A stretch of 64,000 bases of DNA, from contig JACGCN010000007.1 of assembly GCA_014905825.1 (NCBI GenBank), positions 434,001-498,000 of the forward strand, read 5' to 3'. Shown piece by piece: positions 37,335 to 51,600 of the stretch. Every line of letters begins with the position of its first letter. Position 1 is the first letter of the stretch. A model generated the notes under the pieces. The model was given only the letters and a program-made list of their open reading frames with translations, was not told the DNA's origin and did no database searches. The DNA comes from Lyophyllum atratum (lineage: Eukaryota; Basidiomycota; Agaricomycetes; Agaricales; Lyophyllaceae). The position numbers and the translations under genes were made by a program.

Positions 37335-40300
37335 ATGGGACGCACAATGACCAAACCAAGGTCTTCTTTAAGCGGAGCAGTCATCTTCTATGGAGCGTCA
37401 GGCGTAGCCTCTGCGGCAGCACGGTCGCAACAAAAGGCTCAAAGTCTAGATGTGTCACTGCAAGGCCATCTTAACCTGGGAAACCACATCGCAGACTTGT
37501 CACCCGCTTCCCCGCCCTTATACGCATCTCCCTCATCTGCTTCCACTACAGGATCATCCTCGATCACATCATCGTTGAATCTGAAATCCGATTCGAGTCC
37601 AGGCACATCTCTATCTTCCCTGTCTGTCAGGTCAAAGGAGGAGGAACCTAGCGTTATGATTAAATCGCATTCCAAATCGTCCAGGAGTTTGACGTCAAAT
37701 GATTTCTCCGCGATCCTGGGAGTCGTGAAAGACACGACTTCATTGTTTGTCAACGTACCATACATACAAGTGGTAGCGACAATGATCCAAAGAATCATAC
37801 AAATCGCCGATGTGAGTCTCTCATGTATCGTTGAAATGATTACATTTATTCTGTGATAGGACGTTCGGACTAACAAGGACCGTAGTCTTGAGCTCATCGA
37901 CAAAGTCGTACTCTATGCCGGCGTAATTTTTGACGCACTCAATAGCTCTGAATTACGCACGAGCGATGATTTAGATGGATTGAAGTCAGACCTACTGCAT
38001 ATCACGAGGTACACATCTAGCGATATCGCCGGCAAGGAAAGGAAGTACTGAGCTTCTGAACAGCGTCTTGGAAGCGATTTATAAGATTTTGGAGTCCTTT
38101 TCCGTCTCAACCCTAGCAGCTCGTATCAATCGCGTAGTTCTTCGTGAGGAAATTCTCGCACGTCTGGAAGAACACGACAGGAGACTTGATACGGTAATAA
38201 CTTCTTTCCAGGTATACACAATATCGCTGCATCGTATGAACGGTTGCTCACGACCTCGTAGCTGAAGTCTTCGATTGTCCTACGCTCGAAGGCCTCAGGT
38301 ACTCAGGCAATCAAGAAGGTGTGTAAGTCGTTATACTTCTGTCGACGCCTTTAAAGGATCTTTATCAGCTGGAAACCCAAGCGCCTCAATCTACTGCACA
38401 GCCCTCCCGCCCCATTGTACGGCTACGAAGTAAACCCCAGATAATGTTCGGACGCGATGCCGAGATTGAAAAATTAGTGGGCGTCATCCTGCAACAACCT
38501 CCAGCACGGGTCGCGATACTCGGACCGGGAGGGATTGGAAAGACCTCGCTTGCATTGTCTGTTTTGCACGACGAGGGGGTCGCAGCTCATTTCAAGCAAA
38601 ATCGGCTTTTCATATCCTGCGAAGCTGCTACTGCTGTTGACCACATCGTCGGCGACCTTGCTCTGTCCCTACAGATTACAGGTGACTTGTGTTCAGGGAA
38701 ACTGTTCGATGCAGTCCTTGACCGTCTCAGTCAATCTCCCTTTCTCGTCGTCTTGGATAATTTCGAAACACCATGGGAGATGTCGATCGCCCAGGCAGAT
38801 GTGGAGAGTCTTCTACAGGAACTCGCGAACCTCGATACGGTAAGCCTGCTTGTCACCATCCGTGGCTCCCAGCATCCACCTGGCGTGAGCTGGTCACAAC
38901 TCCTACCGCCTCTCAAGCCAGTAGACTTAGGATCTGCGGTCGAAATATTTTCAGCCATAGCTCATAAAAAGGATGAATATACCGTAAAGCTTATACAGGC
39001 CGTGGATTGCGTTCCACTTGCGGTTACCCTTCTTGGAAACCTCGCCGCTGTTGACGGCGAAACCAGTGAAGCCTTATGGCGCAGATGGTGTGACGAGAAT
39101 ATTGCCATGGTCGAGAGCGGCGATGGTAGATTGAACAGTCTCGATTGTTCGATCCAGATCTCTCTGTCTAGTCCCAGGATTCGCCGCGATCCAGACGCCC
39201 TGAACTTGCTCAGCGTTATCGCTCTACTGCCAGATGGTGTCACCAGCGAGACCGCTTTCTTCCTGGAGGGTGGCATTCCAGGCATTCTACACACCAAGAA
39301 GGGGATATCTACCCTCCGCCAAAATGCTCTTATTTCTGTCGACTCGTATGGCTCCACACGTATACTCAGCCCCATCCGCCTTCACATGCATGCGCGCCAT
39401 CCACCGTCGTCAGAAGCTCGAAGGTTCCTGCAAGATTACTTCCTCGACCTGGCCCGCCATGGAATCGTACATAACGACTTCGTGATGAGAAAGAGGCTCT
39501 GCGCGGAATCTGGTAATATTGAGGCCATGTTGGTAGATTCACTAGAAGTTCTTCTTGGCAGGCCTCTGGAAGATGTCGTGGAGGCGGCATTAGCATTTTG
39601 TCACTATACGTACCTCGTCGGAATGGGATCATCCCGTGCAATTTCTCTGGCCACGGAGAAGCTCGCATGCATTCCAACGACGCCATCGAACCCAGTACCT
39701 CCGATTAAACGCATCGTCCGACCCCATAGATTTTTGGGCCTGCGCTTCTGGAAAGACACTCCAAAAGCACTCCCTCTTCCGGATACTAAGGATAGCGAAG
39801 TCGACGACCACTGCAATGCGATACTAAAACTCCGTGGTGATTGTTTCGGATGTTGGGGGCAGCTTCTGAGTAGGCAATGGCGTTTCGACGAAGCCGAGAA
39901 GAAACTTCAACTCGCCGTGCAGTTGCACGTCCAAGCGGGGGATACTTCTGGGCATGCATATGATCTCCATAACTTAGGATGCCTCCTTTCCAGGAGTTCG
40001 TCTACGTTCTCCCAAGCGGAGCTGAGCTTTCAAGAAGCGCTCGCGCTTCACGAACAGCTGGGTGACAAGATTGGTGCAGCTTATGATCTAATGGGCTCTG
40101 GCCAAATTCTCCTCCAGAAAATGAGTTATATTGACGCGAAAAAAGCTTTCGACAAGGCGTTGCAGCTGTTTGCGGAATGTGGGGATGAACTCGGACAGGC
40201 CTCTGCCCTGAACAACCTAGGCCACGCTGTTCTGTGCTATTCGACCCCAAGAGATGCAGACCATCACTTCCTCCGAGCACTCGAGATTAACGCAAAGACA

Positions 40301-41425
40301 GGTGATGTGCTTGGTCAGGCAGACACCCTGGCGGGTTTGGCCTGTACATTACTTCTCCGGTCTAGATTTTCGGATGCCCAACAGAGAATCGAGGAAGCGA
40401 TCGCCCTGCGGTCTCCTATAGAAAACCCGGACCACCTTCATATTCTCGGGCGGGTCTTCGTCGCTGAATACAAATTTGAACAGGCGGTTGAAATGCTTCG
40501 GAGGGCAGAGACTCTGCATGTGGAGATTGGGGACCAGCATGGTATTGCGGAGGATAAGCGGTATCTCCTCCAAATCGATTTCTTCCAGGGCCGACTTTTT
40601 GGTGCACCGGATGTTACGCGTATGTGGGAGCTTGAAGACCGACTTTCCGGAATAGAACCTTTGCACAATGAAGACGAGCTTGGTCTGGCAGATGCCCATT
40701 CTACCATCGGCATGATACGACTTCTCACCCCTGACTGGGAAAGCCCGCGTGAGAAATGGTATCTGAAGAACGCACTTCGCATACATACCAAGATTGGGAA
40801 TCTCCTAGGGCAGGCTTTTGACCACTACCAGCTTGGTTGCTTTTACCTCCGATCCAGGTCTTTTGACAAAGCCGGGGCTAGCTTCATGAATGCACTTAAA
40901 CTTCACGAGCAGACGGAGAATGTCCAGGGCGAAGCGGACGACTATAATAAGCTAGCCGAGCTTTCTCTACGACGTGGTCTATTCCAAGAAGCTTTGACTG
41001 GAATTACCTGCTACGCGTTGAAATTGCATACTCAGATTGGAGACATCGCCGGTCAGGCAGATGATGTTTATATCCAGGCTTGTGTATTCCTCGGACAGTC
41101 GAGATTGGAGGAAGCGGAAGATACGATACGGCGGGCCCTGGACCTCCATTTGAAGGCTGGGGTGGTGCATGGCCAAGCATTGGACCTCGCAACACTCAGC
41201 TCGGTGTTGTGGCAGAGGTGCGGTGACGATGAAGAGGCCCGAGTCGAGGCTTTACAGACCCTCGAAAGGGCTGCACAGTTATTTGCGCGCTGCGTCGCGA
41301 ATAGGGAACTTAGGCAATGCCGCCAGAGATATGAAGCGATATTGAAGGAGGACTCCAGGCTACAGGGCGTGTTGACACCAGTTTTGGCGAAGGATGATGC
41401 GGACCAAGGTTCATCCTGGGAATGA
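37335..41425 (+). CDS. NB-ARC/TPR STAND protein
   Basis: NLR-like protein of 1289 residues in five exons: 37335-37811, 37860-38008, 38064-38193, 38262-38318 and 38369-41425. The last acceptor could also be at 38357, which keeps frame. The N-terminal 270 residues start with a Ser-rich low-complexity part and continue as helices (AILGVVKDTTSLFVNVPYIQ, ELIDKVVLYAGVIFDAL, EAIYKILESF), a helical N-domain plan seen in other agaricomycete STAND proteins. The nucleotide-binding domain has Walker A ILGPGGIGKTS near residue 321, Walker B FLVVLDNFETPW, a VTIRG sensor-like motif and CVPLAVTLLGNLA at the GLPL position. From about 760 to 1250 there are repeated TPR-like units, many with a Leu-His-x-Gln-x-Gly-Asp core (for example LHVQAGDTSGHAYDLHNLG). 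Function is unknown; sensor or regulator by architecture. Confidence 0.92.
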
Positions 41426-43283
41426 TTATGGCTGTTTTTTTGTATCTTCCACGAGCTGTGGGATGACGATCTTGGATATGCGGAAACACATAATGATACC
41501 CTGGCTAGTATGAATACTAATCACAATATACATCACAATATACATACTGGCGAAGCGATTTTACCGACGGACTCGCCCGTTTTCGAAGACAATTGCATTA
41601 GAGGTTGGTTTTCAAGGGATATTTGTCGTAGGTACTTACCTTAGTAGCATTCCCTAGTTTGCAATTCGAATGAGTAAAGTACGTCGTGCTCGAAATCCTG
41701 GACGATAGTACGTAAAGCGCTGAGGCCTGAGACCCGAGACCCTAGGATAGAAGGAGGATCACAAAGACGCAACGCTTCCTGTTGCAAACTCGGATGAATG
41801 CGTTCATGTTCAGCCGACAAGTCCGTCAGCACGGCGAAGTTACTCAAGCGGAACGTGGAATGAGACACTAGCGATATGAGCCATGGATTTCTGTTCGACC
41901 TTGTTATAAGTTGGGTGAGCGTTGCTTGATTGCAGTAGGACGAGCTTGTGTTGAAGTCCGAAATGGTCAATGGCTCTCATGCAGTGGCACACAGTCAACG
42001 TTGGGGTGCAACTAAAGGCTCTAGTTGTCGTCGGAGAGGTCCAGGATCCGCAGATTAGTACTTAGTAGCGTCGACGCCGTCTGATTCCATAGCGGAGGTG
42101 GTCAAGATGCGTAAATACGCAGTGATAAACAGATGTCCACATGGTCTTCGACACTGACCACCATCATGCCCGACGACTTCCTCCCAGACTCGACATTACG
42201 ACGTTTGTGCGCTGATCGCCTACGACTGCCACCCCCTGGTGTTTCATAAACACCGAAAAAGTGACACACTCTCAACCCACTCTCAACCTATACATCGATA
42301 ACCGTACGAGGCTGGTTCGAGTCTCCCAAGCAGCTCCATAGTACAGCGACGATACTGTATTGAACAGGACGGCAAATAGATTTACCTCGCCGTCCCTGAA
42401 GCTACAACGGTCCTCAGCTCCTTCGTTGCGCATCCAGGGGCTACCTGGCCAACTCGCCGGCCTCGTAAAAAGCCGAGTTTCGGGCTCGCTCGACTCTGGG
42501 GTACGACTTTCTTGATGGCCGGGAACTTAGCATGGAGCATACTTCGGGCAAGTGAGGCCTCAAGGCGCGGGGAAATGAGCGCGGTAGGGTCGGCGGTGGG
42601 CGGATCACGAAGCTGAGAGAGTGAAGGGCTCCCGACTACGTCCAAAATGTGTAACCCTAACCCAACTAGACACCGCACTTGCGCGCAGGTACGCCCGTCT
42701 TCGCCCACGATCCTACCGCTCCCTAAGCTTGTGGCAGCTCGTATTTAGATTTGAAATCCGCGTAATGCATATATACATCGCGTCAACAACTCTGCTCCTC
42801 CTCTAAGCAGCGGTATCGAACGGCGAAGTGAGATCCTTTTCGTACAACGAGGAGTTTTTTTTTTGGCAGCCTAGTCCACCGTTGAGCCGCTTTGACGGCC
42901 TATAATGGACCCCGAAGCGTCTAAAGGGTTCTTGCTCATCCCACCATCAAGCTTATAACCAAGTCCTCCCCAGGTCCAGCGCGGTTTATGCAGCGGTAGT
43001 GGGTCCCGCATCAGCAAATATCTTGGAGGGAGGCCTGTGCATAACTTACGAAAGATGGATTCCCGACACGAATGATGGTCACGCGTTCGACCATAGAAGA
43101 AACAGAAATGAATCTCGAATTTCACCGGCGATGATACATCCGTGTTTTTAACTCAGTAACTCACTAAACAGCTTAAAATGCTTGTCGCACAGCACTTGAA
43201 ACCAGGATTGCGAAAAGGTATGATAACCATCAAATTACCCAGGAAATATTCTAAATACCCAATATAAAGGAAAGACGCTGTGT
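41426..43283. other. gene-poor stretch, possible F-box/LRR-like remnant
   Basis: About 1.86 kb. A minus-strand frame at 41970-41641 and an upstream stretch reading STNLRILDLSDDN then a stop near 42020-42080 have a faint leucine-rich look and may be a dead F-box/LRR gene; too weak to call. Two telomere-like CCCTAA units occur at 42652-42663. No other feature was seen. Confidence 0.35.
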
Positions 43284-43770
43284 TTAAGCATTGATATTGA
43301 TGGGGCTGCAGCCGATGACAACGAGACCGTTCTAAAAGCGGGCGTCAACAACATGGTGGACGAGAGATAGCTGAGGTAACTTACGAATTGGTTGTCAGTG
43401 CAGCAGACGGGCTGCGAAGTGCAAGAGTTGCCGGCAAGGCCGATCGCGGAGAGGGGGCTGCAGTTGACTGGACTTCGAGTAAGCACTCCGAGGACCGTCG
43501 GTTGAACGAAATAAACTTACGACCAACTTGACCAGTGATATCCTGGACGGAGACTCCCAACAAGCCGAGGAGGCCAGACATGTTCTCGTCCTGAGCCTGG
43601 AGGACATGTAAGTATACAAAGCGGCATTACCAATGTGGAGAACAACTTACGTCCTGCATGCTGTTGCAGCACTGAACGTCACCAGTGTTGCACTGGTTAG
43701 TTGGGGCATGGGGCAGAGCCGCAGCGAGGAGAGGAAGAGCGAGGAGGAAAGCGGAGGCACGAGCGAACAT
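43284..43770 (-). CDS. class I hydrophobin
   Basis: Secreted amphipathic protein that self-assembles at air-water or wall surfaces and coats aerial hyphae, spores or fruiting tissue. 108 residues in four exons: 43770-43651, 43596-43521, 43467-43385 and 43331-43284. The introns are 52-54 nt and close in frame. The signal peptide is MFARASAFLLALPLLAAALP. The eight cysteines follow the class I pattern: C-x6-CC, a long spacer, C-x12-C-x5-CC-x12-C, with QCNTGDVQCC, NCSPLSAIG, SCTSQPVCC and VVIGCSPI. The short N-terminal region and the ending CSPININA are typical of agaricomycete members. A TATA element lies upstream. Confidence 0.96.
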
Positions 43771-43867
43771 GTTGTTGGAATGAGTGAGGTGGTAGAATGA
43801 GTGTGGTGTGTGGTGGTGGTAGGTAGGACTGGTGGGCTGAACTGGAGCTCTACGATGTTTTCGGTGA

Positions 43868-43877
43868 CCTTTTATAA
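43868..43877 (-). promoter_or_regulatory. TATA box of the hydrophobin gene
   Basis: The minus strand reads ATTATAAAAG about 100 bases before the hydrophobin start, the usual layout for strongly expressed fungal hydrophobin genes. Confidence 0.6.
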
Positions 43878-44481
43878 TGTTTTTACGCCAGCTTTCGGAT
43901 GTTGCTGCTTGTTATTCGTTTTGTAATATTAGGACGGCTGCTTTCCTTTAAATTAGTCTCGGCGTTACAGTCTTCTTTTGGCCCTGGGGCCTGTGTGTCT
44001 TCCCCGTCTCAGGGCCGCGTCTCGGTTAACTACTACATCGTTCTTCCGCTCAACATTTGGCCACTTTGTGTCAGCGTTGCTCACTCGTCAGTGGAAAACA
44101 CTGGTCGTCCAAATAGAAGGATGAGGAGATCTCACATAATCTTCCTTCACGCTTCCAACACTTACGGTATGTGCACTTTGGGCGCTTGTTCATGGAGGTA
44201 TAAGTTCTAGAAGATCATCGACAGCACGCGGGGCTGCACGGATGGTATTTCACTCTTGCCGCCGGTGCCGGAAGCCTGACATTACAACGTCATGTTTGAG
44301 GTTCCTGTGAACCTTCGCTGACGCTCGCAGCGGTCCAGAAAAGTTCTCTGAGAGGACCACGCTAGGCGGCGCCACACCCGTCTCGGGCCGGACACCCGGT
44401 GTGATCGATGATGCAGTCAATCCGAAGTTCATCTAAGACTATTTCTACTGCCATTCACTCCGAGACAACCCACCCACCACC
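43878..44481. other. divergent intergenic region hydrophobin / PGI
   Basis: About 600 bases between divergent genes, presumed promoters of both. No gene recognised. Confidence 0.45.
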
Positions 44482-46403
<1,922 letters not shown>

Positions 46404-46766
46404 TTCCAAGTTGGCGCACTCTATGTTCAAGTGACTCTTCGCGGTTAAGTATCTATTGAGTTGGTCGTTGATTGAAATAAGACCTCAAGGGAAAGAAAAC
46501 ACGAAAGGGGTGCCAGGTATCCGTTTGATCATAGGGAAGGGAAAGTCGTCGCTTTGTCAGTGGAGGTTGATAGTGATCACATATTTCGAAGTCACGACGC
46601 TACCCGCTATTGTCATGCATGATGAGGCGATCGTTGACGGAGTCGTGGACGAATGCGCATTATTATGCACGATGACTTACTCGGACCCTCATGCTTCACA
46701 GAAGTCAAAGAAGCCTAGACGAACGTCTCTCTAAGGAATAGTCATATGTTGTGGTATAAGAGATCA
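46404..46766. other. convergent intergenic region
   Basis: 363 bases between convergent stop codons. Nothing recognised beyond presumed 3' untranslated sequence. Confidence 0.5.
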
Positions 46767-48249
46767 CTAAAGGATATGGTTGAACTCATCAAGAAACTTC
46801 AGTTCACCATCGTGCACCAGCCCCAAGCCTTTCGCACCATTCCACCAGTCCTTCGCCTCCATCAGAGCCTTCCCCTCTTGCTTCATCAAAGGAACACTTA
46901 GGACAGACCCGTCTGCGCACCGGATGACCAAGGTCCGAGTCGACTTCTGGAACGTCGAGGTTCCTGGGACAGCCGAAAGCGACGACGTGAGCGCGTCGAG
47001 AACGTAAGGCGAATGGAGCTGCACGGTTTTATCAGACGAGAGACAGGTTATCAGCGGTCGCTAGTCAAGCAAAAGATAAGCTGTAGCGAAGTTAAAAGGG
47101 ATAGTCCGTAGATACCTGGTGCGATATTGCGCGGTGTCGTCGTACTATGGATTCAGCGGACATGGTAGAGAAGTTGACGGCGGAGTCCATCACAGTGATA
47201 CTGGATGCATGAGGCGCAGATTCCATATGAGCTTGTGGTTCAGACTTGGCCTGAAAACATCTTCCGTTCAGCCATCATTCAAAACGACGATGGTGTCGAT
47301 AAAACAAACCTTACCGACCCGCATATCTCTAAGAACAGAGACCAGCAATCTACCCCCTACATACGCTAGGGTATCTCGTAGCTCCGGAAACATTGCACCA
47401 TCATGCAGAGGCTGATAAACCATTAGGACTGGCACCAGAAACTAAAAGTAGGGGAGAAGCTGACCACATGGGATGTTGCCCAGATATCACCTGCATCGAT
47501 TCCTTCTTTCCATTTCAGCATCTCAACAACCGATACCCCAGTCTCCTTTTCTCCGCCCATAATGGCACGTTGAATGGGTGCTGGGCCTCTGTAAGCCGGT
47601 AGCAGCGAAGGGTGGATATTCAGTCGCCTGGTTGGGGCGAACATATCGAGCATGGATGGTCGAAGGATGCGCCCAAAAGATGCGGTTATAATGACATGAT
47701 TCAAGGGAGGAGGCCCATCGTTGAAAAATGGCTCTGGAACCTGGAAGGAGTTGTAGTGTGATTCGAAGTGTGAAGGCGCGTGGACTTGCCTTCCATTGCT
47801 TGAACTCGGGTTTTGTATGTGGTATTGTATGCACGGGGACTTTCAAAGAATTCCCAAGAAGTTTCAATGGCGCTATATATCCGTATTGAGCACATTCTCG
47901 GTGTCCAAAAAAGCAAACGCACAAACAGATAGTTGAGAACCCCGTCGCCCGGTCTTCTCATCCGGATTCGTAGCAATGACTACATCATCCCAAACATCTA
48001 AGAACACAAATTGACGACGTTATTCATGTGTATCCATGTGGCATGAATGAGGCAAGGCGTACCTCGCGCAGCATGAAGTTCACGAAAAACTAAACATGAA
48101 AACTCATCACGTCCCATGAAAAGTATCTTGAATCGGGCATTCGACGATGCGCTATAGAGTCTTGCACCAATGTAGACGCCATGTCGAGTAGGTCGTCGTC
48201 GGAGTGAGCTCAATGACCGTGCAAGAAGTTGGGTGGAGAATTCCAGCAT
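46767..48249 (-). CDS. FMT1: mitochondrial methionyl-tRNA formyltransferase
   Basis: Transfers formyl from 10-formyl-tetrahydrofolate to initiator Met-tRNA for mitochondrial translation. 379 residues in seven exons: 48249-48063, 47997-47923, 47872-47790, 47740-47468, 47411-47319, 47250-47116 and 47060-46767. All phases close. The N-terminus (MLEFSTQLLARSLSSLRRRP) is Arg/Ser rich without acids after residue 3, like a mitochondrial presequence. Catalytic-domain blocks are FKILFMGRDEFSCLVFREL, the ITASFGRIL region, and NIHPSLLPAYRGPAPIQRAI with the family's Asn, His and SLLPxYRGxAP motif, followed by GVSVVEMLKWKEGIDAGDI. The third intron uses a GC donor (GCAAGT). The fifth exon's donor (GTCGGT) is weak but forced by frame. 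Confidence 0.93.
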
Positions 48250-48609
48250 CGGGATTCTGGATTACGGGACAAGTGGCCCAAACACCACCAAAGCCTAATC
48301 TGTCCTGTCTGGATGTCACACCACCGTGCCTCAACAGAAAGGCCCAAATTGTGAGCATACTGGTGCGAGTATCAATACTATGGCTACAAAACAAGAGCGA
48401 TATGGACTGCAGACAAAGCAAGTGATAAAAATAGCGAGTAAGGAGCGTGAGTGTCTAAAGGAGAGTAGTAAGAACACAATCGAAAGAGCGTCTAAAGATC
48501 TATGTAGGGTATAGCCCAACGGATATCATATATGTAAACAATAACAAAATCCCCCACACAGCAGCATCAGCAGCACCTCCCCAACCATCTCCCAATCCGC
48601 ATCCGACAC
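48250..48609. other. intergenic
   Basis: 360 bases between the FMT1 start and the SYG1-like stop codon, so FMT1 promoter and 3' untranslated sequence of the exporter gene. No gene seen. Confidence 0.45.
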
Positions 48610-51600
48610 CTACCCGATCTTCTTCGACCGTCCCCCAGCCACCGTCCGCTTTGGGCGAGGCCGACGCCGCCGATCCCTAACGCGCGCTGCAGCCATTTGC
48701 AGCGCCTCGTCCTCCTCGTCGTCATCCCCGTCGTCCGCGTCCACGGCATGCGCATCGTCGAACGAGTACGGCAGCGGCACTTCACGCGTGACGCGGTACT
48801 GATCCATGTTACCGAGATGTTCGTTCTCCAGGCGGTCTAAAACAGGTTGGGCGGGGATACTCAGCATGGTCATGCAAATACAAAAAGGTAGCGACTCACA
48901 GAAGTTCCACTGCCACCGCCGAAGCATCTCAAGTAGCCCACCAATGAACGTGCGGAAGAACATGTTGGGCCCCTGAATCGGGATATAGATAATCCAGATG
49001 AAGCGAAGGAGAATGTTCGTTATCTGTCCCCGAGTTAGCAGAGGGTAGTAGGAGGACGGAGCGTGAACATACAATAGCGACATAGTAGAGCTGTGTGCCA
49101 GGTAAAGAGGATCAGTGACACCAAGAGATGAGTAGTACAGCAGATGAACGCACGGGTATCCAATCAGTGTAAACGAGCTCCGACCGGAGGAGCGGGTATT
49201 TCGCGCGCCTGCTGAGGAACGACCAATCCATCAGGATATCCTAAAATTGTCAAATCTTCAGCTTCTTCTGTCTCACATCGGAAAGAAAAGTACACACCCA
49301 GGAGGACGAGTAAATCGAAGAAATGGTATTCCAAAGTAGCCAGAGCGCAAATATCGTGCCCCGGCCAGTGGTGCCTAGTAAGACGTAGGACAAGGCCGCA
49401 TAAGCATTGCGCAACTTCAGTGGACTATGACATGAACGTACCTTGATGCCTCCAGATGTAGAAGAAGAGGTTGCTGAGAATCCCAGAACCATACTTCCCA
49501 CCCTGACCAAAGCACATATCAGCCTCAACTACCCAAAGCAATCAAGGAAAGACCAACGTTGATCAAATGCGTCACGAGCCCCGAATCATAATAACGCTTC
49601 AGACTCTGCACGACACGAATAAAGAGAGGCAGGGACGCAAGCACAAAGGACACAGCCCACTGCGGAGAGCGACTAACACCACACTTTGTCCAATCGCTAT
49701 CAAAGCCGCGGGCGTACACGCACCCAAAGAGATAGAAGTTGGACAACGTGAACACGAGGCTGCAGAACTGGTCACTGAGACGGATGATATGTCAGACATA
49801 GGCGCGTCAAGGGGAAAAGACACCGGATTCACCCCATCCAGAAATCCGCAAACTCGACACGCCGGGTGCCTGATGTGAGGAGTTTCCCGATGCTTTTGAT
49901 AAGCCAGTACCGCGAGGGTTTGTAGTAGAGAGGGAGGGGGTCGAGCATGATGAGGCCAACGAAGCCTAACCAAACGAGCGGCCATATGGTCGGGGAGATG
50001 TGCGGGGAGCCGATACGAAGGAAGGAAAGCCAGAAGGCGTAACAGAGCGCAGCGAGGAGTATACTGGGTATCTGTTGAGAACTGTGTTAGTTGCTTGAAT
50101 ATGTAGCTCGAAGATTACCGTACCTCATAATATTCGCGATAATCCAGCCGCGTCCGGGTATCCAGTTCTACCAACCAAAACACAGTTAGCAACTTTCATA
50201 TGTAACGGAGAGGAGACACACACCGAAAATAAATACATAATTGATCCTAGAACGCGCCCACACCAGCAGGTTCGCGCCTACCAAAACCGAAAACAGCGTC
50301 GGTATCAACATGACACCATATATAAACAGCAACCCATCCCATCCCGGAATCGCGTCACGCGTCGACTGTTGGTAACCTGGCATGGCCGTCAGTTAATTTC
50401 AATACCCCACAGGGCAGTCATGTTTAGACGTACTACCGTGTAGGCCAGAGACAAAGGCGGGGAGGGCCAGCCCGAGAAAGATGCCAGAGCGGAAGACACT
50501 ATAATGATGGCTTTTGGAGTGGAACCCTGCACGGAGGCGCGTCATGGCGCGCTTTTTGTCGCCCCGGGCTGGAGGCCGATGAGTGAGGAGACCATGGGTA
50601 GGGCTGTGTGCAGGACATACCGAAACGCGTGGCATAGAGGTTTTCCATGTCGCTCATCATCTCTTGGACGATTTTATCTGACGCGAAAGCGCTGTGCTGC
50701 ACCTGGATGAAGGTGGTGAAGGTGCGTTGAGTGAATATATCGGAAGACGAGGGTCATTATATTTACCTTCTCGGACATGTACTGCCGTTGGGCCTGGATC
50801 TAAGTTTGGTCGAGTCGGTAAGAGTGGGAAAGGGACGACAAAAGCAGACTAACCCTGGTGGTTTTCTCGAACTTCTTCAGTGCCTTCCGGAAACCGGTCA
50901 AGTTCAGGATCTGAAGAGGGGTATGAGTATCGAGGGCGACATCGCGAGAAAGAGGACGAACCCGGTAATTCTGCAGCACCTCCAAACCACTGTCGGGAGG
51001 TACAACATCAGCATCGAAAGACGTTACGTCGTGGTGGTACCTACCGATAATGTTCCAAAACCGCCTTCTTCAGCTTCTTCTTGGCATACAGATAATCCTC
51101 CGGGTCAGACGACAGCCCCACCCGCCTGCCAGTGCTACGCTTCTCATCATCCATCGACTTGCTCTCTGCGTCCGCATCGTCCTTCTCCTTCCCCTTCCCT
51201 ATTGTCTCCGAACCAATGCTCGTCCGATTCTGGCGGAATCGTTGGTGCACAGTGGTGACATAGTCAAGGGGACTAACCCAAGGCAGATCAATGTTTCCAT
51301 TCTTCGCGTCAGGGACCTCGCCGTGGCGTGCTGAGAACTTGGACGATTGCTTGAGCCTGAGCTTGTCCTGGAGGTTGGCGAAAAGTCCGGACGACCATGA
51401 TGACGCGTTCCTCGAGTGCGTGGCCTGGTCGAAGGAGTTAGCGAATGAAAATGGGATGAGCAGAGAACGTACCTGGATGAGTTTCTTGTGGTCCCCCAAT
51501 TCTTCCAGCTGCTCATGAAGCATGGCGGTTCGCGCTACCATCTCGGCTTCACGCGCCGTATAGAACGATTCGATCTTATCGAGCTGAACATCGAGCGCAG

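Noticed and set aside
42300..42345. GGTTCGAGTCT resembling a tRNA B box
   Set aside because: The flanking bases do not form a T stem and no A box lies at the right distance.
42652..42663. Two telomere-type CCCTAA units
   Set aside because: Only two units, internal, and expected by chance now and then. Not evidence of a chromosome end.
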